A stretch of DNA of 19,444 nucleotides from Gammaproteobacteria bacterium UBA6968 (lineage in GTDB: Bacteria > Pseudomonadota > Gammaproteobacteria > Pseudomonadales > Azotimanducaceae), in NCBI GenBank assembly GCA_002450255.1, contig DJYW01000159.1, positions 1-19,444 of the forward strand, read 5' to 3'. This document shows positions 8,697 through 16,531 of this stretch, one piece after another; the stretch's first letter is position 1, and each line of letters starts with the position of its first letter. The translations under genes and the position numbers were made by a program. The notes beneath the pieces were generated by a model that made no database searches, had not been told where the DNA came from, and saw nothing but the letters and a program-made list of their open reading frames with translations.

Positions 8697-9545
8697 TCAT
8701 ACGGCTCCTTCCAGTTTCACCGCTTCAAACCAGTCCTTTAGCGGTAAATCATCTGGAAAGCTGTTAGAGGATCCGTAAGCGCCGTGGTTTGAAAAACCCA
8801 GCAATTGGCGTTGGATCGGTGTGGCACGCCGCAAGAAATGTCTTATACGTTGTTCGTCCCGATTGGCTAGCCAGCGATATGAGTAGCCGTTAAAAATCAT
8901 ATAGCGCGTTGTAGAGGAAATGTTGAGTGTTGGCGTATGCCATAGGCGGCGGTCGAAGATGATAGCCGAGCCACAAGGAGCTAATACCTGGCGGGCGTTG
9001 GTCTCAATAAACTGGCGATGGGATCCTGGATAATCGATATTATTTTGGCTACCAGGAATGCACGTAAAATTCGCCATATAAGGGCTTGTGAGATCTGATA
9101 ACACATAGCCCACCTTAACCGAAATCATAGGGTTGAAACTGTCCCTAGCGAGGTCTCTGGTTAAATTGCCCGTATCGGTATGCCAATTTGCCCATTCATG
9201 GTGATCTTCTGTTGTCTTGCCTCTTGCTGGTGGCGTTTCCATACCAACAGTGTGGTACAACTTAATTTCGGGTCCTAGTAATCCACAGATCTTAGGCACG
9301 GTCTTATACCAGTCGACTAACCGAAGGAATTCATCTCTCTGACCGATAAAGTCTAGAACACCGTGAAATCGGTCTTGCGGAATGTTGAGACGGTCACGGT
9401 CTTCGTTCACCACATCAGCGGTTAATTGTCTGAGTCGTTCTGTCAGCGACTGAGGCAACACATCTTCAACTACAAAGTAGCCGTTTTGTTGGAATTCATT
9501 GGCTTCTGCCTCAGTTAGCAGATGCTCTTTGGCCTTAGGATCCAT
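8697..9545 (-). CDS. Phytanoyl-CoA dioxygenase (PhyH) family protein
   Basis: This is a 282-residue Fe(II)/2-oxoglutarate-dependent oxygenase of the usual PhyH length. The N-terminal motif 'LTEAEANEFQQNGYFVVEDVL' is characteristic of the family. The iron ligands are H122 and D124 ('NWHTDTGN') and H203 ('RLWHTPTLN'), with R214 ('TTRYMI') placed to bind 2-oxoglutarate. The start is set at 9545 (MDPKAKEHLL): an AAGGG sequence lies about 7 bp upstream, and the 91 residues of the longer frame (to 9818) look non-coding and cross a promoter-like region. The gene points toward the PhyH-HEAT gene with 59 bp between their ends. It is a diverged member of the same superfamily, not a recent copy. The substrate is unknown, and both oxygenases may act on the same compound. 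Confidence 0.83.
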   Translation of the reverse strand: MDPKAKEHLLTEAEANEFQQNGYFVVEDVLPQSLTERLRQLTADVVNEDRDRLNIPQDRFHGVLDFIGQRDEFLRLVDWYKTVPKICGLLGPEIKLYHTVGMETPPARGKTTEDHHEWANWHTDTGNLTRDLARDSFNPMISVKVGYVLSDLTSPYMANFTCIPGSQNNIDYPGSHRQFIETNARQVLAPCGSAIIFDRRLWHTPTLNISSTTRYMIFNGYSYRWLANRDEQRIRHFLRRATPIQRQLLGFSNHGAYGSSNSFPDDLPLKDWFEAVKLEGAV

Positions 9546-9551
9546 GGCGCC

Positions 9552-9578
9552 CTTACTCTCCCTACTCTCTCTACTCTC
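9552..9578 (-). repeat. Three 9-bp purine-rich tandem repeats in the leader of the PhyH gene
   Basis: On the minus strand three consecutive units read GAGAGTAGA, GAGAGTAGG, GAGAGTAAG and end 6 bp before the ATG at 9545. They contain GAG and GGGAG cores resembling Shine-Dalgarno sequences. They lie between a consensus -10 box and the start codon, so they form nearly the whole untranslated leader. Confidence 0.8.
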
Positions 9579-9585
9579 CTCGATG

Positions 9586-9612
9586 ATTATACGAATTTTC
9601 CTGTATTCGCAA
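9586..9612 (-). promoter_or_regulatory. Predicted sigma70-like promoter of the PhyH gene
   Basis: On the minus strand a perfect TATAAT (9586-9591) lies 15 bp after TTGCGA (9607-9612; 4 of 6 matches to TTGACA). The spacer is shorter than the preferred 17 bp. Transcription would begin around 9575-9580, giving a leader of about 30-37 nt made mostly of the 9-bp repeats. Confidence 0.55.
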
Positions 9613-9753
9613 CAGACCGCCATACCGGCGACTGCTTGCGAAACTTTGTGATGCAAATACCCGAAGTAAAACAGGGCGATACTCACGCGTAAATTTCTTT
9701 TGCAAGTGACCTTTTTCTGAGATGCTTTTGCACCGATCTTTTGAACGGCGTTT

Positions 9754-12700
9754 ATGAATCTAAGCAATTTGCCCCGTATACGCGTTGCTGTGGTCACTCT
9801 GGCTGTTTTGTTGCTCACCGCGACAGGTATCTTTTTTACCTTTTATCCCAAGCTTAAACCGGATGTATCGGAACCTTCTTTAGTCAGCAATGGCCTTGAT
9901 TATGCGGGCATCAACGCCGTGCCAAAAACTAATGCTGTCTCGCTAAAATCGCGTAAAAACGCAGGTAAAAAATCCAGGCCGATGCCAATAGCGGCTAAGT
10001 CGTCTGCACTTGACCCTGAAAAAAGGACACGAGAGGCACGCAAATTTGCTGAATTGTTTCGCGCCGAAAGCACCGCGGCTGGCGAGGCTGGAGCAGATTT
10101 AGAAGTTGATTCAGAGAAACAAAGTCAGCTACTTGATATCAAGGAATTCTATGGTGAGGCCGCTTTGTTGCAGGTCCAGCCTGGCCCACTTGGCAGATTA
10201 CGGGGTTTTTCCGTTTCAATTCCATTGGAAAACGTGGCTGCAGGTAATCTCGATTCCTTAACCGGTGCTGTTGAAAAACTCGTCATTAGGCATGCGGAAT
10301 TATTTGGTGTCGATAGCGCCAGTGTCTCCATAGAAAGCGCCAGTTTTTGCGCGGGAGAAATTTGCTCGACGAAGGTGCGAAAGAAATTTTATGGTCTTCC
10401 CGCGTGGGATCACGGTGTGTCTATCACGTCGATGAATGCAGTGGTTGTTTCCGCACAGGGTGAGTTTTACGAACCGAAAATCGCCTCTTTCACCGACCCA
10501 AAGTTGGCGACGTCTGCGATGCGTCAGAGTATCGCCAAAGCGTTTTCAGTGGCCGTGAACGAGGTAGTCATAAAAGAACCACCGCAGCTCGGTATTGCGC
10601 GGAGCGGATCGACGGACTTTCTTGCATACAAACTGCCTTTTGTATCCATTGCTAATCATCCTTATGAAATCAGCATTAACGCAGAGACGGGACTGCTGGC
10701 TCGTAGGGAAACCCTCATAAAACATAGTACTGTGACCGCCTCGGGTACTGATATAAAAGGTAATACCGTAAATTTTGAAGCGCACCAAACGACCAGTGGT
10801 TACGAGATGCGAGACACCCGTTTCCCATCTGGTCACTACACAGAGGTGCGGGATTTTGAAGGACTGCCTTGGTGGTCCGAAACGACAGCCAGCGTGCTGG
10901 GTAACTTTGGTTCTAGCACTCTCGCGCCACCACTTGTGCAAAGCAGCTTTGCTGATTCCGGCTGGGATCCGGCTGCAGTGTCTGCACTTCGAAATGCCAA
11001 GCTGACCTCTGACTACTACCTCGAGAACCATTCCTATCAAACCATATTGTCAAGTGGCTCACCGATCACGATAGGTATTCGAGAGGCGACTGAAAATGCG
11101 GCCTATGTCCCCAAAACAAGCGTGATTTATTTTGGGGTGGGTACGGGTGGCCTTGCAGAAGAGGGATTGAGTTTGGCTGTTGCCAAGGATGTGGTTGGAC
11201 ACGAAGTGACCCATGGTGTGATTGGTGCCACTTCGGCGCTCGCATATCGAGGTCAGTCCGGGGCGCTAGACGAAGCTTTCAGCGACTTTATGGGAGCCAT
11301 GGTCGACGCAGAGGATTGGCTTATCGGTGAGGATTTGAAATCTCCGTTTGGCAATGCCACGAGGAATATGGCGAACCCTGCCGACGCGCTCAAACTCCAG
11401 TTTGAGTGGCAGCATTGGAGCGGGACGCAGCCTGCTCACATGAACGACTACCAGGCACTGCCAAACACGGACCTTTGGGATTGGGGTGGCGTGCATATTT
11501 ATAGCGGCATCATTAATCGCGCGTTGTATCTTTTGGCCGAGGGGCTTACCAGCGAAAATCTTGGTGCCAGCATTGGTCGAATTAAAACCGCAGATCTGGT
11601 TTTTAAAACGATGACAACGCTGACCCAGCGCGCCAGTTTCGACGATGCTGTAAATCAAATGCTTACCCTCGCGGAAAATCTTTACGGTTCGGATTCCGCA
11701 GAAAAACAAGCCGTCGTAGACGCCTTCGGCGGGGTGGGGTTGCCGACAACTGCGTCAACGGCTGCGGTCAGCGGATCAACCCAAGGCGATACACAGCGGT
11801 CGTCAGCTTTGGTTTATCTCAAGCCCTACTATTCGCAAGAGACCGTAGCCGACGCGGACAACTACTTTGGAGTCTATGTGCAATTGTTAGGGAATCCGGT
11901 TTCAACTTACATCGCCGAGTATGAAGTCGGCCCGATAAATGGCAGCGTTTGGGCAAGTGATACGCGGCCGACGCTTGTCAGAGGAGAGGACGGCAATGCG
12001 TTTGTTATGTACCGAGGCAAGGAGGGTAATACTTATCTATATAACGACGCCACACAAGAAACGGAAACACTAGACATTGGTATCGATATCGCTCATGTAG
12101 CGCTTTCGCAGGATTTAAGCCTAATTGTGTTTTCCGAAGCGGGCAGCAATCGTATTTATATTTACAACTATTTGTCTGAGGTGCTCTCTACTGTAGAGGT
12201 AATGCTGCCAAGCTATACGCAGGGTCAGAAAGGGTTGGAGCCTTACTACATCGATACCCTGCGGTTTGACCCGACGTCGCGATTCATAATTTTTGACTTT
12301 GCTATTTGCGACGTATCCAGAGGGTTGTCATGCGATAAGGCTGGCTATTGGTCTATTGGCGTGCTCAATGTTTCGGATCTGGCGATCGACTTTCCGTTCC
12401 CATCACAATCCTCGCGTTATGATGTGGGGTTCCCAACATTCAGTAACCTCACCGATAGATATATCGCGTTTGACCTTGTTGATAACGAGGCAGATACCAA
12501 CTCGACCATCGATAGCTCAATCTACATTTACGACCGTGATACCAAAAAACTGAACGGCATCGTAAATACTGATGGTACGTCGACAAAAACGGGGCATTGG
12601 GGGACACCATCTTTCGCTGCAGATGATAGCTATCTGACTTTTTCATATGCCACGGATTCAGGTTCTACACTTTACGCAGCGTTCCTTGATAATTATGAAC

Positions 12701-14040
12701 TTCTGGCCGAAGCGGGAGCACAAGTCGGCGGTTCGTTCAGCACAATCAATCCGAATTTTGGCGTTGCGCCTTTTACGATTCCGGCGGTAGCCGTAGATAG
12801 GGTGCCGAGTCTCGCGCTATCGACTGCTAGCCTGGACTTTGGTGATGTTGTGCAAGGTGTTGCGATAGCGAAGGAGTTGTGTGTTGAAAACGCGGGTGAT
12901 TTCCCAATCAATCTTGGCGAGTTTGCCACTTCAGCAAGCTACATGAGGTGGGATAGCGCGTATAGCTTCCTCAAGGAACAAACACGGCTTTGCTCTAACG
13001 TAACGCTGGCTACCAGCGGCGCTACGATCGGTGAGGTTTCTACCACTGTTTCGATTCTGCATGACGGCGAGAATAGTCCAACCCCGGTTACCATCAGCGG
13101 TTACATCGATCTCGATAGCGACAGTGACGGGACCCTAAATTACAAGGACTTGGACGATGACAACGACAACATCCTAGATGGTGACGATGCCTTTCCGTTA
13201 GATGCAACAGAGACTGTCGACACCGATTTAGATGGCATTGGCAACAACGCCGACACCGACGATGATGGTGATGGGCTTTCAGACAGCGTTGAAACAACGT
13301 TGGGTACAGATCCCTTGTTAGCAGATAGTGACGCGGATGGTACGAGTGATTTCGCCGATGCGTTTCCGCTAGATTCAACCGAAACCTTGGATACGGACCT
13401 GGATGGGATAGGCAACAATACCGACGTCGATGATGACGGTGACGGGTTGTCGGATGAAGCCGAGATCTCACTTGGTACTGATCTCCTGCTCGCGGATAGT
13501 GATGCGGACGGAACGAATGATGGCGACGATTCATTCCCGCTGGATTCTGCTGAAGCGCTGGATACGGACTCTGATGGCATTGGTAATGTTGCTGACCTCG
13601 ATGATGATGGCGATGGTTTTAGCGATGAGCAGGAAGCCATTGATGGCACCGATCCGTTGAATAAATTTTCCTGTCTAACGGGATGCTTTAGTTTTGATAT
13701 TGACAATAGTTTAGGCACAGCGCCGCTTACTGATGGATTACTCGTGATCCGGCATTTATTTGGGTTTTCTGGCACAGCGTTAACGGCAGGCGCAACAGAT
13801 AGTTCAGGGTCTAGACTTGCTCCTTCGGAAATATCGGCTTATCTGAGCGGTGCCGCGTTAGAACTCGATATTGATGGAAATGGTAAATCCGAAGCGTTGA
13901 CCGATGGACTCTTACTCATTCGATACTTATTCGGGTTCACTGGAGATGCTTTGATAAATGGTGCTCTGGCAGCTGACGCCACGCGAACAACTTCTAGTGA
14001 AATTGAGGCCTACGTTGCAGCCAGAAAGCCTGGACAGTGA
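9754..14040 (+). CDS. Secreted M4 (thermolysin-like) metalloprotease with propeller, ASH-like, TSP3 and dockerin-like domains
   Basis: The product has 1428 residues. An N-terminal hydrophobic segment (~residues 11-31) acts as signal peptide or anchor. A propeptide with FTP-like features spans about 140-250. The peptidase domain has zinc-binding HEVTH (H483, E484, H487), third ligand E507 in 'GALDEAFSDFMG' exactly 20 residues after the second His as in thermolysin, and catalytic H581 in 'GGVHIYSGIINRA'. Then come a TolB/PD40-like beta-propeller (~680-1005), an ASH/choice-of-anchor-like beta-sandwich (~1019-1115), Asp-rich thrombospondin type 3 repeats (~1120-1305) and two dockerin-like calcium-binding repeats (~1314-1428). 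Family M4 enzymes are endopeptidases secreted as self-processing zymogens. The tail suggests calcium-dependent stability or attachment at the surface. The start ATG at 9754 gives a good leader peptide, though its ribosome-binding site is weak. All catalytic residues are present, so it is probably active. Confidence 0.9.
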   Translation: MNLSNLPRIRVAVVTLAVLLLTATGIFFTFYPKLKPDVSEPSLVSNGLDYAGINAVPKTNAVSLKSRKNAGKKSRPMPIAAKSSALDPEKRTREARKFAELFRAESTAAGEAGADLEVDSEKQSQLLDIKEFYGEAALLQVQPGPLGRLRGFSVSIPLENVAAGNLDSLTGAVEKLVIRHAELFGVDSASVSIESASFCAGEICSTKVRKKFYGLPAWDHGVSITSMNAVVVSAQGEFYEPKIASFTDPKLATSAMRQSIAKAFSVAVNEVVIKEPPQLGIARSGSTDFLAYKLPFVSIANHPYEISINAETGLLARRETLIKHSTVTASGTDIKGNTVNFEAHQTTSGYEMRDTRFPSGHYTEVRDFEGLPWWSETTASVLGNFGSSTLAPPLVQSSFADSGWDPAAVSALRNAKLTSDYYLENHSYQTILSSGSPITIGIREATENAAYVPKTSVIYFGVGTGGLAEEGLSLAVAKDVVGHEVTHGVIGATSALAYRGQSGALDEAFSDFMGAMVDAEDWLIGEDLKSPFGNATRNMANPADALKLQFEWQHWSGTQPAHMNDYQALPNTDLWDWGGVHIYSGIINRALYLLAEGLTSENLGASIGRIKTADLVFKTMTTLTQRASFDDAVNQMLTLAENLYGSDSAEKQAVVDAFGGVGLPTTASTAAVSGSTQGDTQRSSALVYLKPYYSQETVADADNYFGVYVQLLGNPVSTYIAEYEVGPINGSVWASDTRPTLVRGEDGNAFVMYRGKEGNTYLYNDATQETETLDIGIDIAHVALSQDLSLIVFSEAGSNRIYIYNYLSEVLSTVEVMLPSYTQGQKGLEPYYIDTLRFDPTSRFIIFDFAICDVSRGLSCDKAGYWSIGVLNVSDLAIDFPFPSQSSRYDVGFPTFSNLTDRYIAFDLVDNEADTNSTIDSSIYIYDRDTKKLNGIVNTDGTSTKTGHWGTPSFAADDSYLTFSYATDSGSTLYAAFLDNYELLAEAGAQVGGSFSTINPNFGVAPFTIPAVAVDRVPSLALSTASLDFGDVVQGVAIAKELCVENAGDFPINLGEFATSASYMRWDSAYSFLKEQTRLCSNVTLATSGATIGEVSTTVSILHDGENSPTPVTISGYIDLDSDSDGTLNYKDLDDDNDNILDGDDAFPLDATETVDTDLDGIGNNADTDDDGDGLSDSVETTLGTDPLLADSDADGTSDFADAFPLDSTETLDTDLDGIGNNTDVDDDGDGLSDEAEISLGTDLLLADSDADGTNDGDDSFPLDSAEALDTDSDGIGNVADLDDDGDGFSDEQEAIDGTDPLNKFSCLTGCFSFDIDNSLGTAPLTDGLLVIRHLFGFSGTALTAGATDSSGSRLAPSEISAYLSGAALELDIDGNGKSEALTDGLLLIRYLFGFTGDALINGALAADATRTTSSEIEAYVAARKPGQ
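13258..13599 (+). repeat. Two 171-bp units of TSP3 calcium-binding repeat
   Basis: Two consecutive units of exactly 57 codons (13258-13428 and 13429-13599) each start DDDGDGLSD and end DTD.DGIGN. A partial third unit (DDDGDGFSDEQEA) follows and a truncated one precedes. The amino acids are well conserved while many third codon positions differ, indicating an old duplication kept by selection. Confidence 0.85.
13693..14037 (+). repeat. Pair of dockerin-like C-terminal repeats
   Basis: Two copies, again 57 residues apart, read FDIDNSLGTAPLTDGLLVIR and LDIDGNGKSEALTDGLLLIR, each followed by an aromatic-rich LFGF segment and an S-E-I-x-A-Y motif. The D-x-D-x-(N/S)-G-like loops suggest calcium binding as in type I dockerins. 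Similar C-terminal pairs occur on secreted proteins of environmental gammaproteobacteria. A cohesin partner is not visible here. Confidence 0.7.
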
Positions 14041-14459
14041 CCTCCATATGATCGACTTTTCCGTCCAGCCATAACTGGACGTGGACTATGGAGCCTGCCC
14101 ATCAACCAATTGACTACCGATGCGCTCATAAGACACAGAACGCTCCTAGTTTTCATAAGTACTTCGAAACTCTGAAGAAACGGTTGCCTCGTCTTTGACC
14201 ATTGCGGTCAGTTCGTCACGCAGCTACCTCCTGGTCAGGGTAAACGAATTAGCTCGACTGATTGCCGGCAGTTCGCTCAGATAGACAAATACGAATCAGC
14301 GGTTACGCCGCCTGTATTTATTTAACTGTGCAGGTCGCGCATCTATCGGCGATCAAAATGTAACCAATACGGTTTGCGGGCAGGGGTAGGGCAACTAAAT
14401 TGTAGCTTCCGTTTAGCCACAGCTTGCGGCCACAGCGTTTAGATACAGGGGTAGCCAAT
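14041..14459. other. Gene-free stretch downstream of the protease
   Basis: No convincing gene was found in these ~420 bp between convergent genes. A small inverted repeat, cgtccag/ctggacg (14062-14068 and 14075-14081, 6-nt loop), lies 22 bp after the protease stop and may help end transcription, but it lacks a T-run. Interleaved direct repeats of CGTTTAG (14410-14416, 14436-14442) and GCCACAGC (14416-14423, 14429-14436) are also present. A short minus-strand frame ending at 14318 is not supported by any recognisable domain. Confidence 0.5.
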
Positions 14460-14484
14460 GGTGCCGACGCATGGCGTCGGCACC
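14460..14484 (-). terminator. Perfect 11-bp hairpin after the PQQ dehydrogenase gene
   Basis: The sequence ggtgccgacgc-atg-gcgtcggcacc is a perfect GC-rich inverted repeat with a 3-nt spacer, starting 8 bp after the stop codon of the minus-strand sugar dehydrogenase. Position and stability fit a transcript-end hairpin. No T-run follows on either strand, so it may act as a 3'-end stabiliser or a Rho-assisted site rather than a classic intrinsic terminator. Confidence 0.55.
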
Positions 14485-14492
14485 AGAAAATG

Positions 14493-15626
14493 TTACAACG
14501 GCATGAGTTTAAGCAGCCGGCCCTCACTGGCGCCGCGCTCATCTTCCAACACCCAAATCGCGCCATCCGGACCTTCCAGCACACTGCGAATACGAGTCCC
14601 CATGTCGTAGCGCTCGACCTCTCTGGCGTTGTCACCATCGACTGAAATACGCACGATTGCCTTAGAACCCAAACCGGACGCGAGGGCGTTGCCCTGCCAG
14701 CCTTTGAAGAGCTTGCCTTCTACAAAGGAAAGATGCCCCGGCGAAATGGCGGGCACCCAACTGATTTTAGGTGTTTCGAATTCGGGGCGTGTAGCGTGAT
14801 CAGGTATCGGTCTGCCGTCGTAGTGATCGCCGTCGGATACTTCCGGGTAGCCGTAATTGCGGCCCTCGCGGATTAGGTTCAACTCGTCGCCATGTAGCGG
14901 ACCCATTTCAATAACCCACAATTTACCCTCGAAATCTTCTGCGATCCCCAGCGGATTGCGATGACCAAGTGACCAGATTTCGCCGTAAACCCCAATACCG
15001 TCAACCAATGGGTTTTGTGCGTTGTGATTCACGAAAGGATTATCGGTAGGAATCGAGCCATCGTCATTTAGGCGCAGCACTTTTCCAACGTTAGACTGCA
15101 TGTCCTGCGACGGCGTAAATTTTTGTCGATCGCCGGAAGTAACCCACAGAAAACCGTCGTCATCGAACATGAGCCGATGTCCGTAATGGCCGTAGCCGAC
15201 CATCTTCGGGTATTGGCGCCAGATCACTTCAAAATCAGTCAGCGCTGGACGACGCGCGTCAAGATCAATCCGGCCGCGGCCAACCGCAGCGCCGCGAGTA
15301 CCGTCTGCGGTTGACTCCACGTAGCTTATGTAAACCATGCCGTTGCTAGAGAAGTCCGGGTGCAGGGCGATGTCGCCCAGCCCGCCCTGGCCACCATAAC
15401 CAACATCTGGCAATCCGTTTACCTTACGCTTGGCCCCTGCTCGATCCACGAGCAGCAGGCTGCCTTTTTTCTCCGTGACCAGCATTCGGTCGTCGGGAAG
15501 AAAAACCATAGCCCAAGGTTCATCGAAGGCGGTGATCGGTTCAACTTTGAATGGCAGTTTCTCTGAGGCCTGTGCGCCCCATGTCAGGAAAAAGAGTAAG
15601 GCCAAGGTAAAACGGCGCATGTTCAT
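14493..15626 (-). CDS. PQQ-dependent soluble aldose sugar dehydrogenase (YliI/sGDH family)
   Basis: The product has 377 residues, close to the ~371 of E. coli YliI. An N-terminal signal peptide (hydrophobic residues 6-16, AQA-SE cleavage near residue 20) sends it to the periplasm. The six-bladed propeller signatures of the soluble glucose/sorbosone dehydrogenase family are present: 'GHYGHRLMF' with candidate catalytic H147 and R151, 'LGHRNPLGI' with R223 matching the PQQ-binding Arg of soluble glucose dehydrogenase, 'GPLHGDELNLI', 'NYGYPEVSDG' and 'SPGHLSF'. The family oxidises aldose sugars to lactones using PQQ and passes electrons to the respiratory chain or an external acceptor. The start ATG at 15626 has GAGG 10 bp upstream. 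A strong hairpin lies just past its stop. No PQQ biosynthesis gene is in the window, so the cofactor would come from elsewhere in the genome or from the environment. Confidence 0.88.
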   Translation of the reverse strand: MNMRRFTLALLFFLTWGAQASEKLPFKVEPITAFDEPWAMVFLPDDRMLVTEKKGSLLLVDRAGAKRKVNGLPDVGYGGQGGLGDIALHPDFSSNGMVYISYVESTADGTRGAAVGRGRIDLDARRPALTDFEVIWRQYPKMVGYGHYGHRLMFDDDGFLWVTSGDRQKFTPSQDMQSNVGKVLRLNDDGSIPTDNPFVNHNAQNPLVDGIGVYGEIWSLGHRNPLGIAEDFEGKLWVIEMGPLHGDELNLIREGRNYGYPEVSDGDHYDGRPIPDHATRPEFETPKISWVPAISPGHLSFVEGKLFKGWQGNALASGLGSKAIVRISVDGDNAREVERYDMGTRIRSVLEGPDGAIWVLEDERGASEGRLLKLMPL

Positions 15627-15775
15627 TGCAGAGCATCCTCAAGCAAAAAAAGAGACCCAAATCTAAATAGTGCTATGTGAAGCGAGCGTGGCAGAACGCA
15701 GCAACCGTTGCAGGTTTTAGCGCGCTGCACCTGTGGGCGAAAAAACTGGTAGAACAGAATTAACGGAAAACTACT

Positions 15776-16407
15776 TTGATTGTTTCTTCGAGCCAAGCGG
15801 TCCTGGTTACGGGTGCCGCATCGGGTATTGGCGCAGCGCTGGCGGTTGCATTAGCCAACTGCGGTGTTTATGTCATTTGTGCTGATCTAGATGCGGAAGG
15901 GCTGGAGCAGGCGCTCAGCGGGCTGAACGGAATGGTGAAACGATAGTCTGCGATTTAGCTGTACCCAATGCCGCATCCGATCTGATAAAGATGGCTTTAA
16001 CGCCACGCGGTCATTTGGCGTTGGTGGGTTTCAATGCTGGGGTCGCTCACCGCGCCAAGGTCACTGATCTCGATCAGGACTACGCGGCAATTGATCGACT
16101 GTTCGAGATAAATTTTCACGCTGGCTTGAAACGCGCCAGCGCATATCCAAAACAGCTTAGCGAGGCCGATGCGCAGGGCCGGTTCATGGCGACTGCATCC
16201 GAAACATCGCTCAGCATACCGAGTGCGATCCGCAACAATCGCGTGCCACATAACAGTGCGAGCAAAAACGCGCTGATGGCTGCGTTGGAATGGCTGGCGA
16301 TAGAGCAGCAAGAGGAGGCACTCAGTATCCACGTGCTCATTCCGGGCGCGATCTATACCCCGATGATTTCAGGGCGATTGAAAGACCCAGCAAATTTAGC
16401 TTTTTAG
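15776..16407 (+). pseudogene. Short-chain dehydrogenase/reductase, frameshifted and lacking catalytic Tyr
   Basis: From a TTG start at 15776 (GGA at 15765-15767 upstream) one frame encodes a typical Rossmann N-terminus with the NAD(P)-binding motif TGAASGIG and 'VICADLD', then stops at TAG 15944-15946. The same protein continues one frame back (near 15931, 'NGETIVCDLAVPNA') with the NAG motif ('FNAGVAHRAKVTDL'), a Ser 13 residues before the active-site position, 'SASKNALMAALEW' and 'PGAIYTPM', to TAG at 16405-16407. The shift is explained by loss of a single base around 15925-15935. In addition, the YxxxK active site reads N-S-A-S-K: the Tyr codon is AAC at 16252-16254, with Lys at 16264-16266. 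Together these point to a decayed SDR gene. A sequencing error would explain the frameshift but not the missing tyrosine. The C-terminus is also somewhat short for the family (about 210 versus 250 residues). Confidence 0.75.
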
Positions 16408-16431
16408 ATGATACGCTCTCCAGGACATATA

Positions 16432-16468
16432 CCTTAGCGAGCTGTTGCGTCGCCAGCAGTTGCTAAGG
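16432..16468 (+). terminator. Inverted repeat between SDR pseudogene and antiporter gene
   Basis: CCTTAGC (16432-16438) and GCTAAGG (16462-16468) are perfectly complementary and enclose a GCTG/CAGC inner pair. A short GTTTC follows instead of a long T-run. It may be a weak terminator closing the SDR transcript, or a leader structure of the antiporter gene. Confidence 0.4.
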
Positions 16469-16531
16469 GTTTCAAAATAAGCAGCGTTTGTGCCAAATCA
16501 TGGCCACCTAAATGTAGGTAAAATCGCCGTA

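Noticed and set aside
9546..9818. N-terminal extension of the minus-strand PhyH gene by 91 residues
   Set aside because: The extension would cross a TATAAT promoter and the 9-bp repeats, overlaps the divergent protease start, and reads as basic non-domain sequence. PhyH proteins normally begin near the chosen start.
13140..13775. Long minus-strand frame (and a second one at 13094-13534) opposite the protease C-terminus
   Set aside because: These are mirror frames of the Asp-rich repeats: GAT/GAC codons read backwards give Ser/Arg/His-rich low-complexity protein. No start signal or domain is present.
14318..14638. 106-codon minus-strand frame overlapping the PQQ dehydrogenase 3' end
   Set aside because: It overlaps the dehydrogenase C-terminus in another frame, and its tail has a lone CxxC but no recognisable domain.
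15925..15946. Programmed -1 frameshift joining the two SDR halves
   Set aside because: No X-XXY-YYZ slippery heptamer or downstream stimulator was seen at the junction, and the catalytic Tyr is missing further on, which fits decay better.
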